DNA of 64,000 nucleotides from Locusta migratoria (GCA_026315105.1 CM048755.1:215252333-215316332), one strand, 5' to 3'. Numbered from the stretch's first letter, positions 1 through 12,098 are shown. Notes: generated by a model not told the origin, from the sequence alone. Translations and numbers: made by a program.

Positions 1-160
1 GTCCGTTAACTTAAAAACTACGTTTAAACTAACTTATACTAAAGACAGCACAAACATCCATGCCCAGGGGGCGGGGGGGGGGGACTAGAACCCCCGACGA
101 GGAACGGCCTCGTGCATCGGAGCATAGCGCCTCAATGCGCTCGGCCACTCGGCCGCGGCG
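1..160 (-). mobile_element. SINE-C copy, cut by the window start
   Basis: The minus strand reads a tRNA-like head (ending near 160 with the GCCGCGGC start and a GGCCGAG A box) followed by the shared SINE body. The 3-prime tail lies outside the window. A run of G at 69-82 interrupts the B-box region, so the internal promoter is probably damaged. Confidence 0.8.
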
Positions 161-263
161 CCGCAGCACACGCTGACCGGGTGGTCGGCAGTAGACGGCA
201 TATGCCGTCGCTCAGGCTTGAGGTGATAAGGGAAAACCTAAATGAAGATGGCAAGAGACGGAT

Positions 264-345
264 TTGATCAACACCACCGAAATAGAAGGCCACGACGCTC
301 TTGTGTGACGTCACGTAGAGTAGGCTGCGTTCGCGTGGCTGAGTG
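264..345 (+). repeat. Single copy of a CRE-containing dispersed repeat
   Basis: This segment (CAACACCACC.., GAAGGCCACGACGCTCT.., TGACGTCA at 306-313, AGAGTAGGCTGCG) matches one arm of the palindrome at 58914-59106. It shows the arm also exists as a solo repeat. Function is unknown; no coding potential is seen. Confidence 0.6.
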
Positions 346-1454
346 GTTAGTCGGTAGGACCTAGTTGGGTGTGGCCTAGCGACCAGCCAGCTGGTTACGC
401 GGTCGTTCCCTAATCTTCAAGGTGCCACATGAGACCGTCGCGGCCTTCTTTCAGGAGTCTCGGTCTGTTCCGCCGTCCTCCCAGATGCGAGCCTAGTGCG
501 TTTCCAATGCGTCATCTCACTCAGCCTAAATACCCGTTCCAAATAAACAAATCTGTAGTGAAACGTGCTGCTCTTCTTTTTATCTTTTCTCTCTTCTCTG
601 TCAACTCTCCCTAGTAAAGGTCTTGGACTTAAAAGTAATACTCAGGAATTTTTCAAACATTTGTTTGATAAACCGCCTCCTTGGTGAGTTAGCATAGTTT
701 CTTGGGATTACAGTTTCATAGCGTTTCCCTGCGCACGGGATCCTCTTTTTTCACGTTTTAGCATTTTTAAACTGACACTGTCACCAAAATCGGCAGTTAA
801 TCTAAAGAAGCATTGTCGTGAGCACTATCAGTGTCGTTCATTTCCCCGCCCGTGCACTGTACGACATGACGTGTCCGATCACAAACGTTTTAGGCCATGG
901 GCAGTTTTGTGGAAAGAACATACCTGCACTTTTTATCCAGGCTTACATCTGGTTGTAAAAAGAGTTTATTGGCATGTTGAAATATTTAGTTTCTAATTTT
1001 AGTCTGATTAAAAAAGCAAAGTTTAAACTGCTGCAAGTGAAATGATCAGCAACAACATTTATGTTCTAGCTTATCACAAATAGTTGATTAATGATTTCCG
1101 AATATGTCGGAGTTTCCGAGGGCATGGTTTGTTATTTCCTTAATGTGATTTTATTCCCCGTCGCCCCATATGAGCGGTGGTTGTTGGACTGGCAGCGGTG
1201 CAAACAGCTAAAGGACAATTGACTTCAGAATTAGGTGACGGATAAGATAACACGGAGATATATTTAACATGAATTCAAAATGTTTGATAAGTGATGTAAA
1301 TGGGAGATATACATGTAAAAGGCTGTATTCTCTTGTGTTTTGAAATCAATGATAAAAACAGAGACAGCACATTTAAAACACACTTACAGAAACACTTGAC
1401 TGTACTCTGGAACACGACACTGATTGAGACCGAGCGCCTTCACTGCTCACTTTC
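346..1454. other. Unassigned AT-rich stretch
   Basis: Short open frames only, with no recognisable domain, repeat or RNA. Nothing else is visible here. Confidence 0.4.
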
Positions 1455-1463
1455 ACTAAAATA

Positions 1464-1670
1464 TAGCCGCATTGGAGTGGCCGAGCGGTCTAAGGCACCT
1501 TGCTGGGGAGCGCGCGATTGATCGCCGTCGGAGGTTCGAGTCCTACCTCGGGCATGGGCATGGGCACGTGTGTGTTGTCTTAATGTTAGTTTAACTTAGT
1601 GTAAGAAGTTTCTAAGCATAGAGACTAATAACCAAAGACGTTTAGTCCCATAGATTTACAAAAATTTTGA
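1464..1670 (+). mobile_element. SINE-B insertion
   Basis: Head with A box GTGGCCGAGCGG and B box GGAGGTTCGAGTCC, then the shared body. It is flanked by the 9-bp TSD ACTAAAATA at 1455-1463 and 1671-1679. Confidence 0.85.
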
Positions 1671-1689
1671 ACTAAAATAAAAACAAGAG

Positions 1690-2290
1690 ACACGCCTTGG
1701 CGTGGAAGATTGTTCATGGAAGGAAAGGGGCTGGTATGGGGAGAGGGTGAGAGATGAGTGGTTGTTCAGTGACAATGGGATCGGGAGCGACAGGAAGGAA
1801 TGTTACGTGTGATATGGGGGGCGGAGGGGGGAGGACGGTGAGGGAGTTTTGGGGAGGCGGATTTCGTGGGATGAATTCAGAATTGGTAAATAATTGTACG
1901 CAGAGAGACGAGTTATTTACTTTACTTGAGTAATACCCGTAAATCTTGGTGTACTTTTTAAACAGCATTCCAAATCTCTTCAAAAGTAGTTTAAACTACT
2001 GTTGTGGTTGTTCGTGTTAGTGGTGAATGATTTTTCAAATTTATCTCCTGACTGTGCCGAGAATGAGAGTCAACTGCGAAAAATTTAATCACCACTGACG
2101 TATACACATTACTGAAGTTGAGTAGCCTACCAGGTCTTCCAATTTTATTCCTTTTGATTCTTTTCTGCGGAAAGCAGCCAAAAATGTAAGATATCATGGA
2201 GCTCCTTGTACGCCAAATGGTATTTACCAACAAAATGTACCCTTATATATGAGGACACTAACATAATTGATATGTTGTTCTAGCCAAGGT
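1690..2290. other. Unassigned, with a purine-rich tract
   Basis: The part at about 1715-1865 is strongly G/A-rich on the plus strand and gives proline-rich spurious frames on the minus strand. The rest is ordinary AT-rich sequence. Confidence 0.4.
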
Positions 2291-2302
2291 TACTACTTCT
2301 GA

Positions 2303-2494
2303 GCCAGCTGCGGTGGCCGAGGGGACTGAGGCGCTCCAGTTACGGTCTGCACGGCAACTACGGTCGGGGGTTCGAATCCCCCCTCGGGCATGGATATTTG
2401 TGCCGTCCTTAGTCTTAGCTAGTTCATAAGTAGTTTTTAAGTTTAGGGACTGATGACCCCGTAGTTAAGTCCCATAAGCTATACAAACATTTGA
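2303..2494 (+). mobile_element. SINE-A insertion
   Basis: tRNA-like head GCGGTGGCCGAGGGGACTG, B box GGTTCGAATCC, shared body and tail. TSD ACTACTTCTGA lies at 2292-2302 and 2495-2505, so the insertion is exact. Confidence 0.92.
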
Positions 2495-2751
2495 ACTACT
2501 TCTGATATCTTACATATAAGCATATTGTTCTGCTTACAAAATCTCATTGCGCAGTATTTCTGTCGTTTGAGTAGAGCAGGGTTTTCTCAAGCGGGATGTG
2601 AATAAATAGCCCGCGCAAAATTATTAATACTAATACGAAGTTCGTAATAATGCTTTTTATCTTATATATTTAGAGTTGTAATGGTATTTTAGCTATTTGT
2701 TATGATTCAAAATTTAAGTAACCACTGAATAAAATAAGTTGTTCTCATTAT

Positions 2752-2944
2752 AACCACGGCGGAATAGCTGATCGCACTTAGGCGCCTTGCTGTGGTGCGC
2801 GCGGCGCTCCCCGTCGGAGCTTCGAGCCCTCCCTTAGGCATGGGTGTTTTTGTCGTTCTTAGTTTAATTTAGTTTAAATAGTTTGTAAGTCTAGGGACTA
2901 ACCTAAGTCGTTGAGTCCCATAGGATTACAAACATTTGATTTGA
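2752..2944 (+). mobile_element. Degenerate SINE-B/C-like insertion
   Basis: Head and body are recognisable but diverged: the A box reads ATAGCTGATCGC and the B box GCTTCGAGCCC. TSD TCTCATTAT at 2743-2751 and 2945-2953. The divergence marks it as older than neighbouring SINE-A copies. Confidence 0.75.
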
Positions 2945-3052
2945 TCTCATTATTAAATATAGAAAGGAGGAAATAAAGTCTTACGTTAGTGGCCTGAATA
3001 CCGGGTTTCAGTCGTCTCACTTGTAGCGCAGTTCTCAACGACTTCTGCGTTA

Positions 3053-4422
3053 ATTAAATAATTCTCAGTCTCTGTTGCAATATTTTTTTATTCTCCAATT
3101 ACGCGTTTCGCGCTGTTAGCGCATAGTCAGACTGGAAAAAGACAAATGTTTTGTTACAGTCCGTGTACCTGGCGGACAGCGAATCTAATGTGGCTAAGGT
3201 GAGTAAAATTTTGGAAGGTCAGATATACTTGGGCGGAGATGGAGCCACAGAACCATCTATAGCTGTGATGGAGGTATCTTAATAATTTGTATTGTCATTG
3301 GACCCCTGCAAAGAGGTAAACGTACAAAGTACGTAAGGGTTATTTGAACTAGAATAACTGGGGACTAAAGGGGTATGGCATGGAAATTAATGGAATGCTT
3401 TTTATATGATAAACCCACCATAGCAGCAGAGGAGTCGCTGTCGCAGCAGGTCTACGTTTACAACTGGTAGTATTGTCAATAAATGCGGTACATAAATGCG
3501 ACCGTTAAACAGAGCGGTATGGGCAGAATTACGCCTGCGAGAATGAGCGGCTTGCCAAGCGGTAGCTTGGTATTGTCAGAGATGTTTGTGACGTGGGGGA
3601 ATGAATCTTGTGAAATGATACATGTTGGTAGTGAAAGAATAGCAAATGAATGAAAACGAAATTCCAAGCGGTAGCTTGGTATTATAGAGATGTTTGTGAC
3701 GTGAGGGAATGAATCTTGTGAAATGATACATGTTGGTAGTGAAACAATAATAAATGAATGAAAACGAAATTCATTCATTTATTATTGTTTCACTACCAAC
3801 ATGTATCATTTCACAAGATTCATTCCCCCACGTCATAAATATCTCTGAAATTACCAAGCTACCGCTTGGCAAGCCGCTCATTCTCGCAAGCGTAACTCTG
3901 CCCATACCGCTCTGTTTAACGGTCGCATTTATGTTCCGCAGTTATTAACAATACTACCAGTTGTAAACTGTCACCTGCTGTGACAGCGACTCCTCCGCTG
4001 CTATGGTGAGTTTATCATCTAAAAAGCATTCCATTAATTTCCATACCATACCCCTTTAGTCCCTAGTAATTCTAGACGTACTTTGTACGTTTACCTCTTT
4101 GCAGGGGCCCAATGACAACACAAATTATTAAGATACCTCCACCACAGCTATAGATAGTTCTCTGGTTCCATCTCCGCCCAAGTAAGTCTGACTTTCCAAA
4201 ATTTTACTCACCCTAGCCACATTAGATTCGCTGCCCGCCAGGTACACGAACTGTAACAAAACATTTGTCTTTTTCCAGTCTGACGATGCACTAACAGCGC
4301 GAAACGCGTAATTGGAGTATTAAAAAAATGATATTGCAACAGAGACTGAGAATTACTTAATTATTCGACACTGTTGCTGTACCAGCCGCCACCACCACCA
4401 CCATCATGGAATGGAACGAAAT
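3053..4422. repeat. Foldback element (long inverted repeat)
   Basis: Left arm 3053-3761 and right arm 3771-4368 are near-perfect reverse complements around a 9-nt loop (3762-3770). The left arm carries an extra tandem copy of a ~109-bp unit (3555-3663 and 3664-3769), which explains the unequal arm lengths. The whole unit is flanked by a 13-bp direct repeat GACTTCTGCGTTA at 3040-3052 and 4423-4435. About 54 bp after the right arm (4369-4422, including a CCA/ACC run) is not palindromic. Open frames across it are the same palindrome read from each side and are not convincing genes. It is most likely a non-autonomous foldback-type transposon or a recent inverted duplication. Confidence 0.8.
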
Positions 4423-4587
4423 GACTTCTGCGTTAGTTTCAACTACATCAAGTAACGTCCCAACCGATTTTTGACACGCAATAACAAATCTTGGAACGCG
4501 TTGTCAAACGTTAGTATTTTACGAATTCGAAATGTTCATATGTTTCTTTTACTACAGACCACTGAATTAATTCAATGCTGAAGTTAA

Positions 4588-4665
4588 AAATTTGTGCTGA
4601 ACCGGGATTCGAGTCCGGATTTTCCACTGAGGGCCAGCGGCATCATTTATTTTACTATTAATTAT
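4588..4665 (-). mobile_element. SINE-E fragment (tRNA head)
   Basis: AAAATTTGTGCTGAACCGGGATTCG resembles the copies at 49598 and 49907. Only the part around the B box is clear. Boundaries are approximate. Confidence 0.4.
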
Positions 4666-4787
4666 ATGGGAAAGCCAGCACTCTGGCCAAACGTGCAGAG
4701 CTTCCGCGCGGCCTGCAAATTAGTCTAGGGCGTATTTGTGCATCCGCGCAGAAATCTCATTTGCTCATTGGACGCACGTATACAAGT

Positions 4788-4985
4788 TCAAATCAAATGT
4801 TTGTTAAGCTTATGGGACTTAACTACGGGGTCATCAGTCCCTAAACTTACTAACTACTTATTTACTACCTTATACTAAGGACGGCACAAATATCCATGCC
4901 CGAGGGGGGATTCGAAACCCCGACCATAGTGGCCGTGCAGACCGTAACTGGAGCGCCTCAGTACCCTCGGCCGCCGCGGCCGGCT
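4788..4985 (-). mobile_element. SINE-A insertion
   Basis: Tail at left, head at right (GCCGCCGCGGCCGGC). TSD GTATACAAGT at 4778-4787 and 4986-4995. Confidence 0.92.
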
Positions 4986-4995
4986 GTATACAAGT

Positions 4996-6559
4996 CCCAA
5001 ACAACAGTCACCATATCTATAATAGATTCTATTGTACTTTGTCTTGACTATGACTGTGTCCCGCCTAATAAAATGAATGATAATCTTATAGTGCTATCAG
5101 TTACACGAAGATATACGGCAGTGGATTAAACTAAACGCTTACTTCTTGAGATTATAAAGTGACCGGAAGCACATACGCTCGTTTAAATTAATTAGTTATA
5201 ATCGGATATTTTGTGCAGTTGTAAAGAAAGGTTTGTTATTATAAGGCTTTTTACAGAAAACAGCACCCAAGATCGCTATTTCTTTCGTTTTTAAAGTAAT
5301 ATTACGGTTTCGGCAGATTATGCTAGTCACCGGAACTGTTTTAACGTGCTACTCCCAGCAAATAGGAAACTAACTAAACACGTGTTTTATTTATATTCGT
5401 ATGATCTTAGAGTAGAATGTTAACAGATTCGATTATGGCAGTATAAGGTTCGAAACCGGTAATCTTAATTTTTTTTAAAGGAATCAGCAGTCTTGGCTGT
5501 TCTCGTGCAATATATAGAAACGATAGTAGCAAGAAATACGAGAACAAATGCGCGAAGCGAAATTTCCAATATTTGTAATGTAGGGTAATATGCTTCGGAA
5601 GAACTGAAATATCAGGGTAATTTTCAATATTAAATGATAATAAATGAAGTGCTGGAATATTGACATAGGTGAGTTGGATTGTGTGACCTCACAATACATT
5701 TTAGGATTATTCAGAAACATGCATCTTTATCCACCAAAACTGCAGTACTGATGTTTCCCGCATAATAACAAGCAGAGCAGTGTGTTATAATGACTCATTA
5801 GCAACATGAAATTAAGTTAATTATTCAGTCATTACGAAATGACATTACAGTCTGCAAATTATAATAATGAAAACATTAAAACTTTAATTTATTTCGTTAG
5901 TTAAATTTATGTTACAATATCAGTTCAGTTTTTGGACCAGAGATAGGAACGTAATAACGGTACAGTGATCTCAGGTAAATATAGTGCCAGAAAAATCAGT
6001 TTTAATGCATAAAATAATAACGTAATTCTACCAGAGCATATACATTGCCTTAATGTGACTTTGCTGATAGTACAGCAGAACGTTCAGCGTGATAAAGTGT
6101 GAGACGGGGAGGTCTGCCAGGCCGGGAACGAAGCCGTGTTGCGGATTAACCGCTTGACTTTTGAAATTATTCTCGAACCTTGCGGTAGTTCTTGTATCGT
6201 GGTGTTATCTGACACAGTTCGGAATGTTTTTCTCAAATTGAGTGCTACTGCTGCTGCGATTGTAAATTCCTAACAGTTCAGAGATTTTGTCCGCAGAAAT
6301 GAACGAACGAAAGCGCGTACATTACTTCTCGGAAAATTTATGTTTCAAGTGTTTCTTTCCATGAATAATAATTTCAAAATCTGGTGCCTGAACTGTGCGT
6401 TGTAGAAATCACACTGTCTTTGTTGATAGCACCCATATGTGGAATTATAAACTGTCCAAAATATTTTTGTCTCATTAATTATAATTTTTATGATATATCG
6501 CCAAAAAAATGTGCAAATCGCAATTGGACCATTTCAGTTCCTATAAAACTCAAAATACG
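4996..6559. other. Unassigned AT-rich stretch
   Basis: About 1.5 kb with only short frames and no recognised repeat, RNA or domain. Confidence 0.4.
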
Positions 6560-6985
6560 TTTTGCACCACCTCCCGCAAGTTGTCGACTTCGGGCCAGAG
6601 CTCAGTTTATAGAGCACGGCAGAGGGGTTAACGAACTTGAGCTGATACAAAAGTAAGACTGAGTTTCCTACACATAATGGGAATAACAGAAGAGGACCCT
6701 AAATGTAGGCTCTGTGATGACGGTGATGAAACTGCATCACATCTGATCTTCGAATGCATTGCATTGGAGAGTAAAAGGCACAGAAACTTTGGGACAACCA
6801 GACCCGAAAAAATTGTGTCTAATAAAGAACTGGTAAAGGGACTCCGTGCACTGTTCAAGGGCATTGGTTGGCTTTACTAGACATACAGGGAGCGATACCG
6901 CACAATAAACTTAGTTTCGGTGCGGGCAGTGGCGGGTTAGACCAAGACTGTTTTTGGCTTCCCTGAAAGAATCAAATCAAATCAA
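6560..6985 (+). pseudogene. 3-prime end of an I/R1/Jockey-type LINE
   Basis: The frame at 6677-6880 gives PKCRLCDDGDETASHLIFEC, the Cys/His motif (C-x2-C..H..C) found at the C-terminus of LINE polyproteins after reverse transcriptase or RNase H. The frame ends at 6880. It is followed by ~100 bp of 3-prime UTR and a terminal tandem AATCA run (6968-6985) typical of LINE tails. Everything upstream of about 6560 is missing, so this is a 5-prime-truncated copy. The clade assignment is inference. Confidence 0.65.
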
Positions 6986-7863
6986 ATACTGAGTTTGGTA
7001 TTTAGACGGTTTCCAACGCCTATTTAAGCAAATTCCACCGCGGAGGATAAGATACGCAAATAGCGGAAATGCGATAAAACAGAATAATTTACACGATTCA
7101 CAAACAAATGGTGCCTACAGGTTCTTTTAAGTTACCTTGAAGACCGTGGTCCCATGAAGTAATCCTGCCACAAAGTAAAATAAGTCCTGGAAAAGCAGAA
7201 TCTTTAAAGGAAGGCATAAACACTAGGGCAAAGAAGAAAGAATCTTCTGAAGACTCTCAGGCTGTTCCGAATTGGTGACAGTACTGTCAATCACTTGTCT
7301 ACAGTTCACTGACACATAATGCAGTTGGCTTGGATGAATATTGCTACTGTATCCATTGAGCCAATTTCGTCTGAAATATGAGCGCAGCCAGTCCTGCGTG
7401 CCTTGACGCAACTCGTTGCATCCAAGGCTGTGGCTGCGGCTGCAGCGGCCGCCCGTGCAAGTCCCTGACCCTGCCACTGTCGTGCACTTCATTTATTCGC
7501 CGCTGCCTGCCATCTCCCCCCTGCTTATCATTTACCGGAAAAACTCATTTACATATCTTGAACTGGCTGGTGTCAGGTGAACAGTAGCGATACTATAATA
7601 CTCACTAAGAGTACGGCTGAGAGTACTTTCACATATCTCCAGTTCTTCCTTTTTAGGACGACTGGCTAATGTCTGTTTGCTATAAATCTTCAAAACTAAT
7701 CCCATTTCGAATCATATTTCCTGTAAATTCTATAGCAACCGTAACCAACGTTTCGGTGAATACATTGAACATGATATAAACCTGACAGCTGCAGTTAATT
7801 GAAGTAGGTTGTAAATAACGATATGGGTGATCAGATCTTCTTCGTAGACCATACTAAATCCTG
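6986..7863. other. Unassigned stretch
   Basis: No recognisable gene or repeat. A short GC-rich patch (7378-7500) gives overlapping frames on both strands with no known motif. Confidence 0.4.
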
Positions 7864-7876
7864 TAGATAAGGTTTC

Positions 7877-8073
7877 GATGGCCGCGGTGGCCGAGCGTTC
7901 TGCGGCGCGTCAGTCACAGTCTGCACGGCCACTACGGTCGGGGGTTCGAATCCCCCCTCGGGCATGGATATTTGTGCCGTCCTTAGTATTAGCTAGTTCG
8001 TAAGTAGTTTGTAAGTTTAGGCACTGATGACCCCGTAGTTAGGTCCCATAAGCTCTACAAACATTTGAACATT
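7877..8073 (+). mobile_element. SINE-A insertion
   Basis: Intact head and body, with B box GGTTCGAATCC. TSD TAGATAAGGTTTC at 7864-7876 and 8074-8086 (13 bp). Confidence 0.93.
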
Positions 8074-8086
8074 TAGATAAGGTTTC

Positions 8087-8779
8087 CTCCATCTAAAAGG
8101 TCTTTTTCTTTTTAAGCTTCTACTAAGTAATGTTAATACGGTAATGAACTGTTTCACATACTCTGTACAAAATTGTGCAGGTGTTCCACTATTAATTTGT
8201 TGAGTGATATAAGCTACTTTTGTGATACGACATCGTTTATCCCAGTAGCAAACATTTTAGAATTTTTCGGAAGCTTCTTTTCAGATGGGCCCACACCATA
8301 CACCAAGTCTGCAAGTGACATTTTAAATATCTATTCATTTTACTCCTCTTTAATGCCTCACTGTTATAGTATTATTTATTAGTAGTTATTTAAAGACAAC
8401 TTTTTTGGCTTTTCGCCATTTTCAACTCACGTTTTCCTGTTTCGGCACAATATGCTGCAGTGCTTTTTCTCGCAGTTTTTTGGCTTAGACTTTTTTTGTG
8501 CAAGTTATTATTTACACTTGTATTATTTTTGCAGAACATTCCGCTTTAGTGACATATATCTAAAGTAGACTGTGCTGCAAAAATAATACAAATTTCAGAA
8601 TTTGTTCATAGATTGATAGGCGAAATCCTACTTCAATCTTGTCCGAAAAAAACTATTTGTAATGAGGGAATTCAGTGTTTCAGCTTTCTTTGTTTCATCA
8701 TCTGTTTGTTGATAGTTCGAAATCTGAGCGACTGTGCGGGTAATTATTTTTTGTAAGTCCAGCATGTCCCTAGATTATT
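8087..8779. other. Unassigned AT-rich stretch
   Basis: No domain or repeat recognised. Confidence 0.4.
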
Positions 8780-8789
8780 TGTCAGAGCA

Positions 8790-8980
8790 ATTCAAATGTT
8801 CAAATGTTTGTATAGCTTATGGGACTTAAATACGGGGTCATCAGTCCCTAAACTTACAAACTAGCTAAGACTAAGAACGGCACAAATATCCATGCCCGAG
8901 GGGGGATTCGAACCCCCGACCGTAGTGGCCGTGCAGACCGTGACTGATTCGCCGCAGTCCCCTCGGCCACCGCGGCCGGC
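8790..8980 (-). mobile_element. SINE-A insertion
   Basis: Minus-strand copy. TSD TGTCAGAGCA at 8780-8789 and 8981-8990. Confidence 0.93.
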
Positions 8981-8990
8981 TGTCAGAGCA

Positions 8991-9636
8991 GTAGAAAGTA
9001 CATTGATCAGACAGAATATTAACCCCCTACCTACTACTGACATTAACCCATCCAGGCGATGGCAGCGTTATCTTACGAAGAATGACTGCTGTCGTGTGTC
9101 GTCTGTGGAAGGCCTGCGATCTGAGTTATACCGAGATTAAATTGTGATGGTCTGTGACTCAGCACGAGCGTTTCAGAAACAGCATAACTGTCGGGCGTTT
9201 GGTTAGTGCTATGGTGAATGTCTTCAGCAAGTTTTGAAGCCAATGTAAAATCAAGTCCGGATGTCGATGGTTTTGGTGGACACTCCTCATTACAAATGTA
9301 GGACGTTGGAGGCTGGGCAAACTGGTAAAATAGGACAGGTTGAGGACTGTGGCGTAACTATCACTAGACTTTGCTGGGTAAAGTGGAAGTATGTCTCAAC
9401 TATAGTTGGCGTCATGTAAGAAGTCGCTTCCGCGCATAGAGGCGGAGCGATCGGGGAAGCGTGGAAGGGAGGAGCAACGGCCGGGCACCAACAATTGAGC
9501 CTGCAGAAGAAACATTGCGTAACTCGTGGCCAGCCATGCGCCTAGAGAATGAATATTATTTTCTGCCAGTGCGCTAATTGAGGGGGATGCGTCGAACGTC
9601 TGAAAACTGGGCCGCCTTCATACGTGACGACGACTA
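8991..9636. other. Unassigned stretch
   Basis: No recognisable gene or repeat. Confidence 0.4.
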
Positions 9637-10471
9637 TAGGGATGGGGTTGTGAGGCGCGGCGACTCGAGCGCACCGAGAATTTCTCGAGCTGCTGGTGCT
9701 CGAGCAGTTCTCGAGAAGCTCACGAGAAGAGTCGCTGAGGCACGCGTTCCTGCTCGCTGGCTGACTGGGGCAGCATGCCACGCATTGTGGTTGTCTCGAC
9801 TGACTGCTGACGCTGACAGGCAACGCTCGCAGCTCGCAGCGATTGTCAATCAGATATGGATACACGAAAACGAAAGTCGTGTAGCTGGCAGTACTTTACG
9901 GAGGATGTAGATAACGTCGGTTGCAACGTAATGTAGCTCCTTAATGTAACAAAAAATACAACAGGCATGATACGACATTTAAAATTACACATCTATCAAT
10001 CAAACACATTGTCCAAGGGTCGAGAAACGCATTCTTCTATTAATGAAAGCCAGACAACTATGCAGCTATGTACAAATGTTATCCATTCAAATTGCATTAA
10101 AAGGAAATTGGGTAAAAAGGTTGGAGACTGCCGGATACAGTCCGCCAGTATCAGAAATCTTATACTTTTAATTTGGCTCCGATAACATACATCAAAATTA
10201 AAAAAGAGTATCCCAACTTTCGAATAGTATGAGGATTAAACAACTGTCGTAAGGAAGGAAGCTGAACTGTTTGTAGGTACTTAAAGCTGGCTAAAACGGA
10301 AGATACTGTAAGCTCTACCAAATTAAATAAATAAGTAAATGTATGTAAGTACTTTTCAGGTGTTATATGTTGTAGCATTTCTCTCTCATGTAAGTATAAA
10401 TATATGAGGGATGCATATTTATTTTTAACAAGAATGAAGTTGTGGTTTCGTGTAAGATACGTGTCCCTTAA

Positions 10472-10508
<37 letters not shown>

Positions 10509-10810
10509 TAAAACTGTCCTATGATTTTTGTTTTCTGCGAAACATTCTAGTACTATTACTATTATTACGAAATCAGTACAAACAAAAGGTAGCCGTGTAG
10601 TTGACACCAATATGGAAAGTACAAATTCTTTCTTGAACGTACGAAAGACAACGATTACCACTGCTCTGTCTCATTTCTTTCTTTTAGAGTAGTTTCGCTC
10701 AGCTTCCAGAGAGCGCAGCACTGTCGAAAACGTCTCGAGAGTACGCGAGAATTTCTCGAGACTTTGCATTAGTTTCCTCGTTTCTCAAGCGCGCTCATGG
10801 CCCATCCCTA
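9637..10810. mobile_element. Possible non-autonomous hAT-like element
   Basis: TAGGGATGGGG at 9637-9647 is the inverse of GGCCCATCCCTA at the right end (10799-10810). Both subterminal regions are packed with CTCGAG words (left 9661-9740, right 10730-10790), as expected of subterminal transposase-binding repeats. The interior has no transposase. No 8-bp TSD was found, which weakens the call. Overlapping frames at 9542-9910 are read-through of the CTCGAG-rich part and are not credible genes. Confidence 0.35.
10470..10507. repeat. (AAT)n microsatellite
   Basis: About 12 tandem ATA/ATT units; gives a poly-Tyr frame on the minus strand. Confidence 0.9.
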
Positions 10811-10918
10811 GTATTAACACACAGTGGACACCGGACAGCCGCGGGGGGGGGGGGGGGGATAGCCGTGCGCGCCGAGGCGCCTTGCTACGGTCCGCGCGGC
10901 AGTTCCACCGCGGAAAAA

Positions 10919-11316
10919 TAAATGTTCAAATGTTAGTAAATCTATCGGACTCAGCTGCTGGGTTATTAGTCCGTAGCTTATAAACTACTTAAACTAAATT
11001 AAACTAACCTAGCCGCGGTGGAGTAGCCGAGCGGTCTAAAGCGTCTCGCTGCGGAGCGCGCGGTTGCTCGCCGTGGAGGTTCGAGTCCTCCCTGGGGCAT
11101 GGGTGTGTGTGTTGACCTTAGGTTAGTTTAGTTTAAGTAGTTTGTAAGCTACGAACTGATGACCACGCAGTTTGGTCCGATAGGATTACAAACATTTGAA
11201 CATTTGAAACTAACCTAAGGACAACACAAACACCCATGCCCGACGGCGAACGGCCGCGTACGCCGCAGCACGGCGCCCCAATGCTCACGGCTAATCCGCT
11301 GCGGCTCTACCACGGA
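10919..11316 (-). mobile_element. Outer SINE split by another SINE
   Basis: The tail and body portion is at 10919-11011. It resumes at 11207-11316 with CTAACCTAAGGACAACAC and the head. The split is caused by the SINE-B at 11012-11206, so this copy is the older one. Confidence 0.75.
11012..11206 (+). mobile_element. SINE-B nested inside a SINE
   Basis: Complete head (GTAGCCGAGCGGTCT, GGTTCGAGTCC) and body. TSD AAACTAACCTA at 11001-11011 and 11207-11217 is itself a word of the target SINE body. Confidence 0.9.
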
Positions 11317-11357
11317 AGTTCGAGTACTCTCTCGGGTATGGATGTGTGTGTTATGAG

Positions 11358-11392
<35 letters not shown>

Positions 11393-11512
11393 GTTGTTGT
11401 TGTTGTTGTTGTTAGGATAAGTTAGTTAAAGTAGTTTGTAAGTTTAGAGACCGATGACCACTCCAGTTAACTCCCATATCTTTACAAACATTGAACGTTT
11501 TGAACAGCCCGA
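11317..11512 (+). mobile_element. Partial SINE with expanded GT/GTT repeat
   Basis: Only the B-box half of the head (GTTCGAGTACTC) remains. The GTGTGTGTT word of the body has grown to (GT)n then (GTT)n at about 11358-11413. The usual body tail follows. Partly degenerate. Confidence 0.7.
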
Positions 11513-11549
11513 ACACTCCTAACGATGTTCCTCTGCAGTCGACGTCACA

Positions 11550-12098
11550 TGCAGTTGCCAATGTTTACTAACAACATCGGAAACTACGATTGAAATGGGC
11601 GACGATGTCGCAATGCCAGGGCGCTGCACGGTCTGATGACTCCCGATACCTTCTTCATCATGTTGATGGGAAGGTGTTAGTCCGTCGCTTTCCAGGTGTA
11701 CAGTTCCTGTACACCTGTACTATGGGACGGAAATAAGTTGGGAGCACCTGAATTACGCTCTGGGGAATAAACGCATGGGATCCATGGATTCAGGAGTGGT
11801 CGTGAGAGGCGCCAAGAAGTATCTTAGACTGCTTAAGGACCATGTACACCCCTCCGTGATGATCAGGCTTCCCAGTGGCAGTGCCAATTTGTTAAATGAC
11901 CAGGAGTGATATCTTTCAATAAGATAATGCGTCATGTCACAAGGCCAGGAGTGTGATGGACTGGTTAGAGGAACGCTGTGGCGAATTGCAATTGATGTTC
12001 TGGATCCTAAATCCCCCAGATCAGAACTCCAACACATGTTACCGATCGTGGCGCCAGAACTCATCGACTCCTTCCACGGAATTGACGAGAGTGAGCTG

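Noticed and set aside
3476..3948. Two similar ~64-100-residue frames on opposite strands
   Set aside because: They are the same foldback arm read from each side; similarity reflects the palindrome, not a gene pair.
7877..8073. Class II tRNA genes at this and other SINE heads
   Set aside because: Each head continues into the SINE body with a TSD, and anticodon arms are not proper; they are tRNA-derived SINEs, not tRNA genes.
9542..9910. Overlapping ~110-residue frames on both strands
   Set aside because: Caused by CTCGAG-rich repeats of the possible hAT-like element.
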